The translations under genes were made by a program, and so were the position numbers. From Gordius sp. MW1 (lineage: Eukaryota > Nematomorpha > Gordioida > Gordea > Gordiidae), in the NCBI GenBank assembly GCA_964036665.1, contig OZ038530.1:2604001-2668000 (forward strand): a stretch of 64,000 nt of DNA. Direction: 5' to 3'. Shown piece after piece: positions 51,401-61,975 of this stretch; the first letter of the stretch is position 1, and each line of letters opens with the position of its first letter. The notes beneath the pieces are model-generated. The model made no database searches. It worked only from the letters and a program-made list of their open reading frames with translations, and had not been told where the DNA came from.

Positions 51401-52359
51401 AGCTTGTTTCACATAAACTAGAGACAGGCCTAAAAAGCGATATTGAAACAATCTTAAAGCAACACGAAAATTTTAATTTCTCTCAATCTAAAACTTCCCC
51501 CCGTGCAAAAATTCTTATCGAGATTCTAACAAGGACATAATGCTAAGAATATTTACTAACTTTTAAAGATTTTTTTAGCCACCTTTCGAAAGAATATGAA
51601 AAAAAATATTTTTTTCGACCTCAAGATTTTTTCAAATTTTTTGTTCAACCTTATATCCTCATGAAAATTTTCGATATCAGAGGTGGATTCCGTGAAAAAA
51701 TTTTTTTTTGATCATCAAAAATTATTAACTTTAAATCTCGATCGCATAGAGCGTGTTTCACAAAAACTAGAGACACTTTTAAAAAGCGATATTCAAACAA
51801 TTAAACGCAATACGAAAATTTTAGCTTCTCTCAATCTAAAACGTCCAAAAATTCTTATCGAGATTCTAACAAGGACATAATGCTAAGAATATTTACTAAC
51901 TTTTAAAGATTTTTTCAGCCCCCTTTCGAAAGAATATGAAAAAAAATATTTTTTTCGACCTCAAGATTTTTTCAAATTTTTTGTTCAACCTTATATCCTA
52001 ATGAAAATTTTCGATATCAGAGGTGGTTTCCGTGAAAAATTTTTTTTTTGATCATCAAAAATTATTAACTTTAAATCTCGATCGCATGGAGCTTGTTCCA
52101 CAAAAACGAGACACGCTTAAAAAGCGATATTGAAACAATCTAAACGCAACACGGAAATTTTAACTTCTCTCAATCTAAAACTTCCCCCCGTGCAAAAATA
52201 CTTATCGAGATTCTAACAAGGACATAATGCTAAGAATATTTACTAACTTTTAAAGATTATTTCATCCCCCTTTCGAAAGAATATGAAAAAAAATATTTTT
52301 TTCGACCTCAAGATTTTTTCAAATTTTTTGTTCAACCTTATATCCTAATGAAAGTTTTC
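45496..52359 (+). repeat. Irregular a/c mosaic segment
   Basis: Mostly a subtypes and c units in changing order: c units start at 46178, 48241, 48932, 49611, 50984 and 51324, with a units between them. A local duplication of 691 bp is visible at 47899-48589 and 48590-49280. The unit at 46868 is a b/c chimera, that at 50984 a c unit with an a patch, and that at 49611 follows a 330-bp a unit with the 11-bp deletion. I see no gene or foreign insert. Confidence 0.75.
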
Positions 52360-52708
52360 GATATCAGAGGTGGATTCCGTGAAAAAATTTTTTTTTGATC
52401 ATCAAAAATTATTAACTTTAAATCTCGATCGCATAGAGCGTGTTTCACAAAAACTAGAGACACATTTAAAAAGCGATATTGAAACAATCTAAACGCAACA
52501 CGAAAATTTTAACATCCCTCAATCTAAAACTTCCCCCCGTGCAAAAATTATTATCGAGATTCTAACAAGGACATAATGCTAAGAATATTTACTAACTTTT
52601 AAAGATTTTTTCATCCCCCTTTCAAAAGAATATGAAAAAAAGAATTTTTTTCGACCTCAAGATTTTTTCAAATTTTTTGTTCAACCTTATATCCTCATGA
52701 AAATTTTC

Positions 52709-52808
52709 GATATCAGAGGTTTCGAAAGAATATGAAAAAAAATATTTTTTTCGACCTCAAGATTTTTTCAAATTTTTTGTTCAACCTTATATCCTCATGA
52801 AAATTTTC
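52709..52808 (+). repeat. 100-bp remnant unit at an array breakpoint
   Basis: After GATATCAGAGGT the sequence jumps at 52720/52721 to TTCGAAAGAATATG, which normally lies about 245 bp further on in the unit. Anchors at 52709 and 52809 are only 100 bp apart, and the second reads GATAAC. The join has at most one base of overlap (T). The array changes character here, from c/a/b/e units to d-rich units. Confidence 0.88.
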
Positions 52809-54139
52809 GATAACAGAGGTGGATTCCGTGAAAAAAAATTTTTTTGATCATCAAAAATTATTAACTTTAAATCTCGATCGCATAGAGCGTGTTTCACAAA
52901 AACTAGAGACACGTTTAAAAAGCGATATTGAAACAATCTAAACGCAATACGAAAATTTTAGCTTTTCTCAATATAAAACGTCCAAAAATTGTTACCAAGA
53001 TTCTAACAAGGACATAATGATAAGAATATTTACTAACTTTTAAAGATTTTTTTAGCTACATTTACAAAGAATATGAAAAAAAAATATTTTTTCGACCTCA
53101 AAATTTTTTCAACTTTTTTGTTCAACCTTATACCCCCCATGAAAATTTTCGATATCAGAGATGAATTCCGTGAAAAAAAATTTTTTTGGTCACTCATCAA
53201 AAATTATTAACTTTAAATCTCGATCGCATAGAGCTTGTTTCACAAAAACTAGAGACACGCTTAAAAAGCGATATTGAAATAATCTAAACGAAACACAAAA
53301 ATTTTAACTTCTCTCAATCTAAAACTTCCCCCCGTAAAAAAATTCTTATCGAGATTCTAACAAGGACATAATGATAAGAATATTTACTAACTTTTAAAGA
53401 TTTTTTCGGCTAAAATTATTACAAAGAATATGAAAAAAAAATATTTTTTCGACCTCAAAATTTTTTCAACTTTTTTGTTCAACCTTATACCCCCCATGAA
53501 AATTTTCGATATCAGAGATGAATTCCGTGAAAAAAAATTTTTTTGGTCACTCATCAAAAATTATTAACTTTAAATCTCGATCGCATAGAGCTTGTTTCAC
53601 AAAAACTAGAGACACGCTTAAAAAGCGATATTGAAACAATCTAAACGAAACACGAAAATTTTAACTTCTCTCAATCTAAAACATCCCCCCGTGAAAAAAT
53701 TCTTATCGAGATTCTAAAAAGGACATAATGCTAAGAATATTTACTAACTTTTAAAGATTTTTTTAGCCACCTTTACAAAGAATATGAAAAAAAAATATTT
53801 TTCCGACCTCAAAATTTTTCAACTTTTTTGTTCAACCTTATACCCCTCATGAAAATTTTCGATATCAGAGATGAATTCCGTGAAAAAATATTTTTTGGTC
53901 ACTCATCAAAAATTATTAACTTTAAATCTCGATCGCATAGAGCTTGTTTCACAAAAACCAGAGACACGCTTAAAAAGCGATATTGAAACAATCTAAAGGC
54001 AATACGAAAATTTTAGCTTCTCTCAATGTAAAACGTCCAAAAATTCTTATCGAGATTCTAACAAGGACATAATGCTAAGAATATTTACTAACTTTTAAAG
54101 ATTTTTTTTGTTCAACCTTATATCCTAATGAAAATTTTC
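52809..54139 (+). repeat. Second d-rich segment
   Basis: A unit with GTTACCAAG (52809) is followed by d units at 53151, 53508 and 53861 (AGATGAATTCC, GGTCACTCATC, CCCCCCATG or CCCCTCATG). The second is 353 bp and the first 357 bp. The segment resembles 1-6.2 kb and the d units in the inverted arm more than its neighbours. Near 54102-54109 about 63 bp are lost at a T-run, so the last unit is 279 bp. Confidence 0.78.
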
Positions 54140-54476
54140 GATATCAGAGGTGGTTTCCGTGAAAAAAAATTTTTTTGATCATCAAAAATTATTAACTTTA
54201 AATCTCGATCGCATAGAGCTTGTTCCACAAAAACGAGACACGCTTAAAAAGCGATATTGAAACAATCTAAACGCAATACGAAAATTTTAGCTTCTCTCAA
54301 TCTAAAACGTCCAAAAATTCTTATCGAGTTCTAACAAGGACATAATGCTAAGAATATTTACTAACTTTTAAAGATTATTTCAGCCCCCTTTCGAAAGAAT
54401 ATGAAAAAAAATATTTTTTTGACCTCAAGATTTTTTCAAATTTTTTGTTCAACCTTATATCCTCATGAAAATTTTC

Positions 54477-56185
54477 GATATCAGAGGTGGATTCCGTGAA
54501 AAAATTTTTTTTTTGATCATCAAAAATTATTAACTTTAAATCTCGATCGCATAGAGCTTGTTTCACAAAAACCAGAGACACGCTTAAAAAGCGATATTGA
54601 AACAATCTAAACGCAATACGAAAATTTTAGCTTCTCTCAATCTAAAACGTCCAAAAATTCTTATCGAGATTCTAACAAGGACATAATGCTAAGAATATTT
54701 ACTAACTTTTAAAGATTTTTTCATCCCCCTTTCAAAAGAATATGAAAAAAAAATTTTTTTTCGACCTCAAGATTTTTTCAAATTTTTTGTTCAACCTTAT
54801 ATCCTCATGAAAATTTTCGATATCAGAGGTGGATTCCGAAAAAAAAATTTTTTTGATCATCAAAAATTATTAACTTTAAATGTCGATCGCATAGAGCGTG
54901 TTTACTAGAGACACGTTTAAAAAGCGATATTCAAACAATCTAAACGCAATACGAAAATTTTAGCTTCTCTCAATCTAAAACGTCCAAAAATTCTTATCGA
55001 GATTCTAACAAGGACATAATGCTAAGAATATTTACTAACTTTTAAAGATTTTTTCAGCCCCCTTTCGAAAGAATATGAAAAAAAATATTTTTTTCGACCT
55101 CAAGATTTTTTCAAATTTTTTGTTCAACCTTATATCCTAATGAAAATTTTCGATATCAGAGGTGGTTTCCGTGAAAAATTTTTTTTTTGATCATCAAAAA
55201 TTATTAACTTTAAATCTCGATCGCATGGAGCTTGTTCCACAAAAACGAGACACGCTTAAAAAGCGATATTGAAACAATCTAAACGCAACACGGAAATTTT
55301 AACTTCTCTCAATCTAAAACTTCCCCCCGTGCAAAAATACTTATCGAGATTCTAACAAGGACATAATGCTAAGAATATTTACTAACTTTTAAAGATTTTT
55401 TCATCCCCCTTTCGAAAGAATATGAAAAAAAATATTTTTTTCGACCTCAAGATTTTTTCAAATTTTTTGTTCAACCTTATATCCTAATGAAAGTTTTCGA
55501 TATCAGAGGTGGATTCCGTGAAAAATTTTTTTTTTGATCATCAAAAATTATTAACTTTAAATCTCGATCGCATAGAGCGTGTTTCACAAAAACTAGAGAC
55601 ACATTTAAAAAGCGATATTGAAACAATCTAAACGCAACACGAAAATTTTAACATCCCTCAATCTAAAACTTCCCCCCGTGCAAAAATTATTATCGAGATT
55701 CTAACAAGGACATAATGCTAAGAATATTTACTAACTTTTAAAGATTTTTTCAGCCCCCTTTCGAAAGAATATGAAAAAAAATATTTTTTTCGACCTCAAG
55801 ATTTTTTCAAATTTTTTGATCCTCATGAAAACTTTCGATATCAGAGGTGGATTGCGTGAAAAAATTTTTTTTTGATCATCAAAAATTATTAACTTTAAAT
55901 CTCGATCGCATAGAGCTTGTTTCACATAAACTAGAGACAGGCCTAAAAAGCGATATTGAAACAATCTTAACGCAACACGAAAATTTTAATTTCTCTCAAT
56001 CTAAAACTTCCCCCCGTGCAAAAATTCTTATCGAGATTCTAACAAGGACATAATGCTAAGAATATTTACTAACTTTTAAAGATTTTTTTAGCCACCTTTC
56101 GAAAGAATATGGAAAAAAATATTTTTTTCGACCTCAAGATTTTTTCAAATTTTTTGTTCAACCTTATATCCTCATGAAAATTTTC
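54477..56185 (+). repeat. Six-unit mobile block, copy 5 (first b unit missing)
   Basis: Units at 54477 (342), 54819 (333, GTGTTTACTAG), 55152 (347, CATGGAGC), 55499 (338, e) and 55837 (349, c). The order matches the other copies, but the b unit between the first and the 333-bp unit is absent. The first unit ends like that missing b unit (CATCCCCCTTTCAAAAG), consistent with an internal deletion between two units. Confidence 0.8.
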
Positions 56186-56429
56186 GATATCAGAGGTGGA
56201 TTCCGTGAAAAAATTTTTTTTTGATCATCAAAAATTATTAACTTTAAATCTCGATCGCATAGAGCGTGTTTCACAAAAACTAGAGACACGTTTAAAAAGC
56301 GATATTCATACAATCTAAACGCAATACGAAAATTTTAGCTTCTCTCAATCTAAAACTTCCCCCCGTGCAAAAATTCTTATCGAGATTCTAACAAGGACAT
56401 AATGCTAAGAATATTTACTAACTTCTAAA

Positions 56430-56560
56430 GATTTTTTCAGCCCCCTTTCGAAAGAATATGAAAAAAAATATTTTTTTCGACCTCAAGATTTTTTCAAATT
56501 TTTTGTTCAACCTTATATCCTAATGAAAATTTTCGATTTTGAAAGGGGGATGAAAAAATC
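56430..56560. repeat. Orientation-switch junction with inverted-repeat arms
   Basis: The last forward unit stops at TTTTCGAT (56530-56537), just inside its GATATC anchor, and is followed by TTTGAAAGGGGGATG, the reverse complement of unit sequence normally found about 100 bp upstream of an anchor. The nearest matching arms are 56430-56449 and 56541-56560, separated by 91 bp; beyond these the arms extend for kilobases as diverged inverted repeats. Only about one shared base (T) is seen at the join. Units on both sides point toward the junction (tail to tail). Confidence 0.92.
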
Positions 56561-58529
56561 TTTAAAAGTTAGTAAATATTCTTAGCATTATGTCCTTGTT
56601 AGAATCTCGATAACAATTTTTGCACGGGGGGAAGTTTTAGATTGAGAGAAGTTAAAATTTCCGTGTTGCGTTTTAGATTGTTTCAATATCGCTTTTTAAG
56701 CGTGTCTCGTTTTTGTGGAACAAGCTCTATGCGATCGAGATTTAAAGTTAATAATTTTTGATGATCAAAAAAAAAATTTTCACGGAAACCACCTCTGATA
56801 TCGAAAATTTTCATTAGGATATAAGGTTGAACAAAAAATTTGAAAAAATCTTGAGGTCGAAAAAAATATTTTTTTTCATATTCTTTCGAAAGGGGGCTGA
56901 AAAAATCTTTAAAAGTTAGTAAATATTCTTAGCATTATGTATTTGTTAGAATCTCGATAAGAATTTTTGGACGTTTGAGATTGAGAGAAGCTAAAATTTT
57001 CGTATTGCGTTTAGATTGTTTGAATATCGCTTTTTAAACGTGTCTCTAGTTTTTGTGAAACACGCTCTATGCGATCGAGATTTAAAGTTAATAATTTTTG
57101 ATGATCAAAAAAAAATTTTTTCACGGAATCCACCTCTGATATCGAAAATTTTCATTAGGATATAAGGTTGAACAAAAAATTTGAAAAAATCTTGACGTCG
57201 AAACAAATATTTTTTTTCATATTCTTTCGAAAGGGGGCTGAAAAATCTTTAAAAGTTAGTAAATATTCTTAGCATTATGTCCTTATTAGAATCTCGGTAA
57301 GAATTTTTGGACGTTTTAGATTGAGAGAAGCTAAAATTTTCGTATTGCGTTTAGATTGTTTCAATATCGCTTTTTAAGCGTGTCTCTGGTTTTTGTGAAA
57401 CAAGCTCTATGCGATCGAGATTTAAAGTTAATAATTTTTGATGAGTGACCAAAAAATATTTTTTCACGGAATTCATCTCTGATATCGAAAATTTTCATGA
57501 GGGGTATAAGGTTGAACAAAAAAGTCGAAAAATTTTGAGGTCGAAAAAATATTTTTTTTTCATATTCTTTGTAAAGGTGGCTAAAAAAATCTTTAAAAGT
57601 TAGTAAATATTCTTAGCATTATGTCCTTTTTAGAATCTCGATAAGAATTTTTTCACGGGGGGAAGTTTTAGATTGATAGAAGTTAAAATTTTCGTGTTTC
57701 GTTAGATTGTTTCAATATCGCTTTTTAAGCGTGTCTCTAGTTTTTGTGAAACAAGCTCTATGCGATCGAGATTTAAAGTTAATAATTTTTGATGAGTGAC
57801 CAAAAAAAAAATTTTTCACGGAATTCATCTCTGATATCGAAAATTTTCATGGGGGGTATAAGGTTGAACAAAAAAGTTGAAAAAATTTTGAGGTCGAAAA
57901 AATATTTTTTTTTCATATTCTTTGTATGGGTAGCCAAAAATTTTTTTAAAAGTTAGTAAATATTCTTAGCATTATGTCCTTGTTAGAATCTCGATAAGAA
58001 TTTTTTCACGGGGGGAAGTTTTAGATTGAGAGAAGTTTAAATTTCCGTGTTGCGTTTAGATTGTTTCAATATCGCTTTTTAAGCGCTCTCTGGTTTTTGT
58101 GAAAAAAGCTATAGGCGATCGAGATTTAAAGTTAATAATTTTTGATGATCAAAAAAAAAATTTTCACGGAATCCACCTCTGATATCGAAAATTTTCATGA
58201 GGATATAAGGTTGAACAAAAAATTTGAAAAAATCTTGAGGTCGAAAAAAATATTTTTTTTCATATTCTTTGTAAAGGGGGATGAAAAAATCTTTAAAAGT
58301 TAGTAAATATTCTTAGCATTATGTCCTTGTTAGAATCTCGATAAGAATTTTTGCACGGGGGGAAGTTTTAGATTGAGAGAAGTTAAAATTTCCGTGTTGC
58401 GTTTTAGATTGTTTCAATATCGCTTTTTAAGCGTGTCTCGTTTTTGTGGAACAAGCTCTATGCGATCGAGATTTAAAGTTAATAATTTTTGATGATCAAA
58501 AAAAAAATTTTCACGGAAACCACCTCTGA
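56538..58529 (-). repeat. Inverted arm, first part, with 1,391-bp-spaced units
   Basis: Reverse-oriented units have anchors at 56797 (b), 57138 (a), 57481, 57833 (d), 58181 (f-like) and 58528 (b). Those at 57481, 57833 and 58181 recur 1,391 bp later at 58872, 59224 and 59572. Shared markers are CTCGGTAAG, TTGATAGAAG, TTTCGTTAGATTG and GCTATAGGCGATCG. Confidence 0.8.
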
Positions 58530-61500
58530 TATCGAAAATTTTCATGAGGATATAAGGTTGAACAAAAAATTTGAAAAAATCTTGAGGTCGAAAAAAATAT
58601 TTTTTTTCATATTCTTTCGAAAGGGGGCTGAAAAAATCTTTAAAAGTTAGTAAATATTCTTAGCATTATGTCCTTGTTAGAATCTCGGTAAGAATTTTTG
58701 GACGTTTTAGATTGAGAGAAGCTAAAATTTTCGTATTGCGTTTAGATTGTTTCAATATCGCTTTTTAAGCGTGTCTCTGGTTTTTGTGAAACAAGCTCTA
58801 TGCGATCGAGATTTAAAGTTAATAATTTTTGATGAGTGACCAAAAAATATTTTTTCACGGAATTCATCTCTGATATCGAAAATTTTCATGAGGGGTATAA
58901 GGTTGAACAAAAAAGTTGAAAAATTTTGAGGTCGAAAAAATATTTTTTTTTCATATTCTTTGTAAAGGTGGCTAAAAAAATCTTTAAAAGTTAGTAAATA
59001 TTCTTAGCATTATGTCCTTTTTAGAATCTCGATAAGAATTTTTTCACGGGGGGAAGTTTTAGATTGATAGAAGTTAAAATTTTCGTGTTTCGTTAGATTG
59101 TTTCAATATCGCTTTTTAAGCGTGTCTCTAGTTTTTGTGAAACAAGCTCTATGCGATCGAGATTTAAAGTTAATAATTTTTGATGAGTGACCAAAAAAAA
59201 TTTTTTTCACGGAATTCATCTCTGATATCGAAAATTTTCATGGGGGGTATAAGGTTGAACAAAAAAGTTGAAAAAATTTTGAGGTCGAAAAAAAATTTTT
59301 TTTTCATATTCTTTGTAAATGTAGCTAAAAAAATCTTTAAAAGTTAGTAAATATTCTTAGCATTATGTCCTTGTTAGAATCTCGATAAGAATTTTTTCAC
59401 GGGGGGAAGTTTTAGATTGAGAGAAGTTTAAATTTCCGTGTTGCGTTTAGATTGTTTCAATATCGCTTTTTAAGCGCTCTCTGGTTTTTGTGAAAAAAGC
59501 TATAGGCGATCGAGATTTAAAGTTAATAATTTTTGATGATCAAAAAAAAATTTTTCACGGAATCCACCTCTGATATCGAAAATTTTCATGAGGATATAAG
59601 GTTGAACAAAAAATTTGAAAAAATCTTGAGGTCGAAAAAAATATTTTTTTTCATATTCTTTTGAAAGGGGGATGAAAAAATCTTTAAAAGTTAGTAAATA
59701 TTCATAGCATTATGTCCTTGTTAGAATCTCGATAAGAATTTTTGCACGGGGGGAAGTTTTAGATTGAGAGAAGTTAAAATTTCCGTGTTGCGTTTTAGAT
59801 TGTTTCCATATCGCTTTTTAAGCGTGTCTCGTTTTTGTGGAACAAGCTCTATGCGATCGAGATTTAAAGTTAATGATTTTTGATGATCAAAAAAAAAAAT
59901 TTTTCACGGAAACCACCTCTGATATCGAAAATTTTCATGAGGATATAAGGTTGAACAAAAAATTTGAAAAAATCTTGAGGTCGAAAAAAATATTTTTTTC
60001 ATATTCTTTCGAAAGGTGGCTAAAAAAATCTTTAAAAGTTAGTAAATATTCTTAGCATTATGTCCTTGTTAGAATCTCGATAAGAATTTTTGCACGGGGG
60101 GAAGTTTTAGATTGAGAGAAATTAAAATTTTCGTGTTGCGTTAAGATTGTTTCAATATCGCTTTTTAGGCCTGTCTCTAGTTTGTGTGAAACAGGCTCTA
60201 TGCGATCGAGATTTAAAGTTAATAATTTTTGATGATCAAAAAAAAAAATTTTCACGGAAACCACCTCTGATATCGAAAATTTTCATGAGGATATAAGGTT
60301 GAACAAAAAATTTGAAAAAATCTTGAGGTCGAAAAAAATATTTTTTTTCATATTCTTTTGAAAGGGGGCTGAAAAAATCTTTAAAAGTTAGTAAATATTC
60401 TTAGCATTATGTCCTTGTTAGAATCTCGATAAGAATTTTTTCACGGGGGGAAGTTTTAGATTGAGAGAAGTTTAAATTTCCGTGTTGCGTTTAGATTGTT
60501 TCAATATCGCTTTTTAAGCGCTCTCTGGTTTTTGTGGAAAAAGCTCTAGGCGATCGAGATTTAAAGTTAATAATTTTTGATGATCAAAAAAATTTTTCAC
60601 GGAATCCACCTCTGATATCGAAAATTTTCATGAGGATATAAGGTTGAACAAAAAATTTGAAAAAATCTTGAGGTCGAAAAAAATATTTTTTTTCATATTC
60701 TTTTGAAAGGGGGATGAAAAAATCTTTAAAAGTTAGTAAATATTCTTAGCATTATGTCCTTGTTAGAATCTCGATAAGAATTTTTGCACGGGGGGAAGTT
60801 TTAGATTGAGAGAAGTTAAAATTTCCGTGTTGCGTTTAGATTGTTTCAATATCGCTTTTTAAGCGTGTCTCGTTTTTGTGGAACAAGCTCTATGCGATCG
60901 AGATTTAAAGTTAATAATTTTTGATGATCAAAAAAAAAAATTTTCACGGAAACCACCTCTGATATCGAAAATTTTCATTAGGATATAAGGTTTAACAAAA
61001 AAATTGAAAAAATCTTGAGGTCGAAAAAAATATTTTTTTTCATATTCTTTCGAAAGGGGGCTGAAATAATCTTTAAAAGTTAGTAAATATTCTTAGCATT
61101 ATGTCCTTGTTAGAATCTCGATAAGAATTTGTGGACGTTTTAGATTGAGAGAAGCTAAAATTTTCGTATTGCGTTTAGATTGTTTGAAAATCGCTTTTTA
61201 AACGTGTCTCTAGTTTGAAACACGCTCTATGCGATCGAGATTTAAAGTTAATAATTTTTGATGATCAAAAAAAAATTTTTTCACGGAATCCACCTCTGAT
61301 ATCGAAAATTTTCATGAGGATATGAACAAAAAATTTGAAAAAATCTTGAGGTCGAAAAAAATATTTTTTTTCATATTCTTTCGAAAGGTGGCTAAAAAAA
61401 TCTTTAAAAGTTAGTAAATATTCTTAGCATTATGTCCTTGTTAGAATCTCGATAAGAATTTTTGCACGGGGAGAAGTTTTAGATTGAGAGAAGTTAAAAT

Positions 61501-61975
61501 TTCCGTGTTGCGCTTAGATTGTTTCAATATCGCTTTTTAAATGTGTCTCTAGTTTTTGTGAAACACGCTCTATGCGATCGAGATTTAAAGTTAATAATTT
61601 TTGATGATCAAAAAAAAAATTTTCACGGAATCCACCTCTGATATCGAAAGTTTTCATGAGGATATAAGGTTGAACAAAAAATTTGAAAAAATCTTGAGGT
61701 CGAAAAAAATATTTTTTTTCATATTCTTACGAAAGGGGGCTGAAAAAATCTTTAAAATTTAGTAAATATTCTTAGCATTATGTCCTTGTTAGAATCTCGA
61801 TAAGAATTTTTGGACGTTTTAGATTGAAAGAAGCTAAAATTTTCGTATTGCGTTTAGATTGTTTGAATTTTAAACGTGTCTCTAGTTTTTGTGAAACACG
61901 CTCTATGCGATCGAGATTTAAAGTTAATAATTTTTGATGATCAAAAAAAATTTTTTTCACGGAATCCACCTCTGA
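58530..61975 (-). repeat. 10-unit inverted-arm higher-order repeat, copy 1 (3,446 bp)
   Basis: Anchors at 58872, 59224, 59572, 59921 and 60269 recur at 62318, 62670, 63018, 63367 and 63714. Private changes shared by both copies include TTCATAGCATTATG (59701, 63147), TTTCCATATCGC (59804, 63250) and TTAATGATTTTTG (59871, 63317). The right part of this copy (60270-61975) is a, c, f and b units, including short a units of 337 and 334 bp. Confidence 0.9.

Larger units (their letters stand above)
1..56537 (+). repeat. Forward arm of a ~345-bp satellite array (about 164 units)
   Basis: The whole interval is tandem copies of one AT-rich unit. The landmark GATATC, preceded by TTTTC or CTTTC and followed by AGAG, occurs at 317, 658, 1003, 1347, 1693, 2037 and so on to 56186, almost always 330-357 bp apart. 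Every unit carries, in order, GATATC, an A-run/T-run tract, TTTAAATCTCGATCGC, AAAAGCGATATT, TCTCAATCTAAAAC, AAGGACATAATGCTAAG, a CCCCC or CCACC motif, and TTTCGACCTCAA. No unique sequence, gene or unrelated insertion interrupts it. Strand here means unit orientation, arbitrarily set by the forward arm. Likely eukaryotic heterochromatin; the species and any centromere role are not visible. Confidence 0.98.

Noticed and set aside
56430..56640. Inverted arms as the terminal inverted repeats of a transposon
   Set aside because: Both arms are ordinary satellite units extending for kilobases. There is no internal element, no target-site duplication and no transposase.
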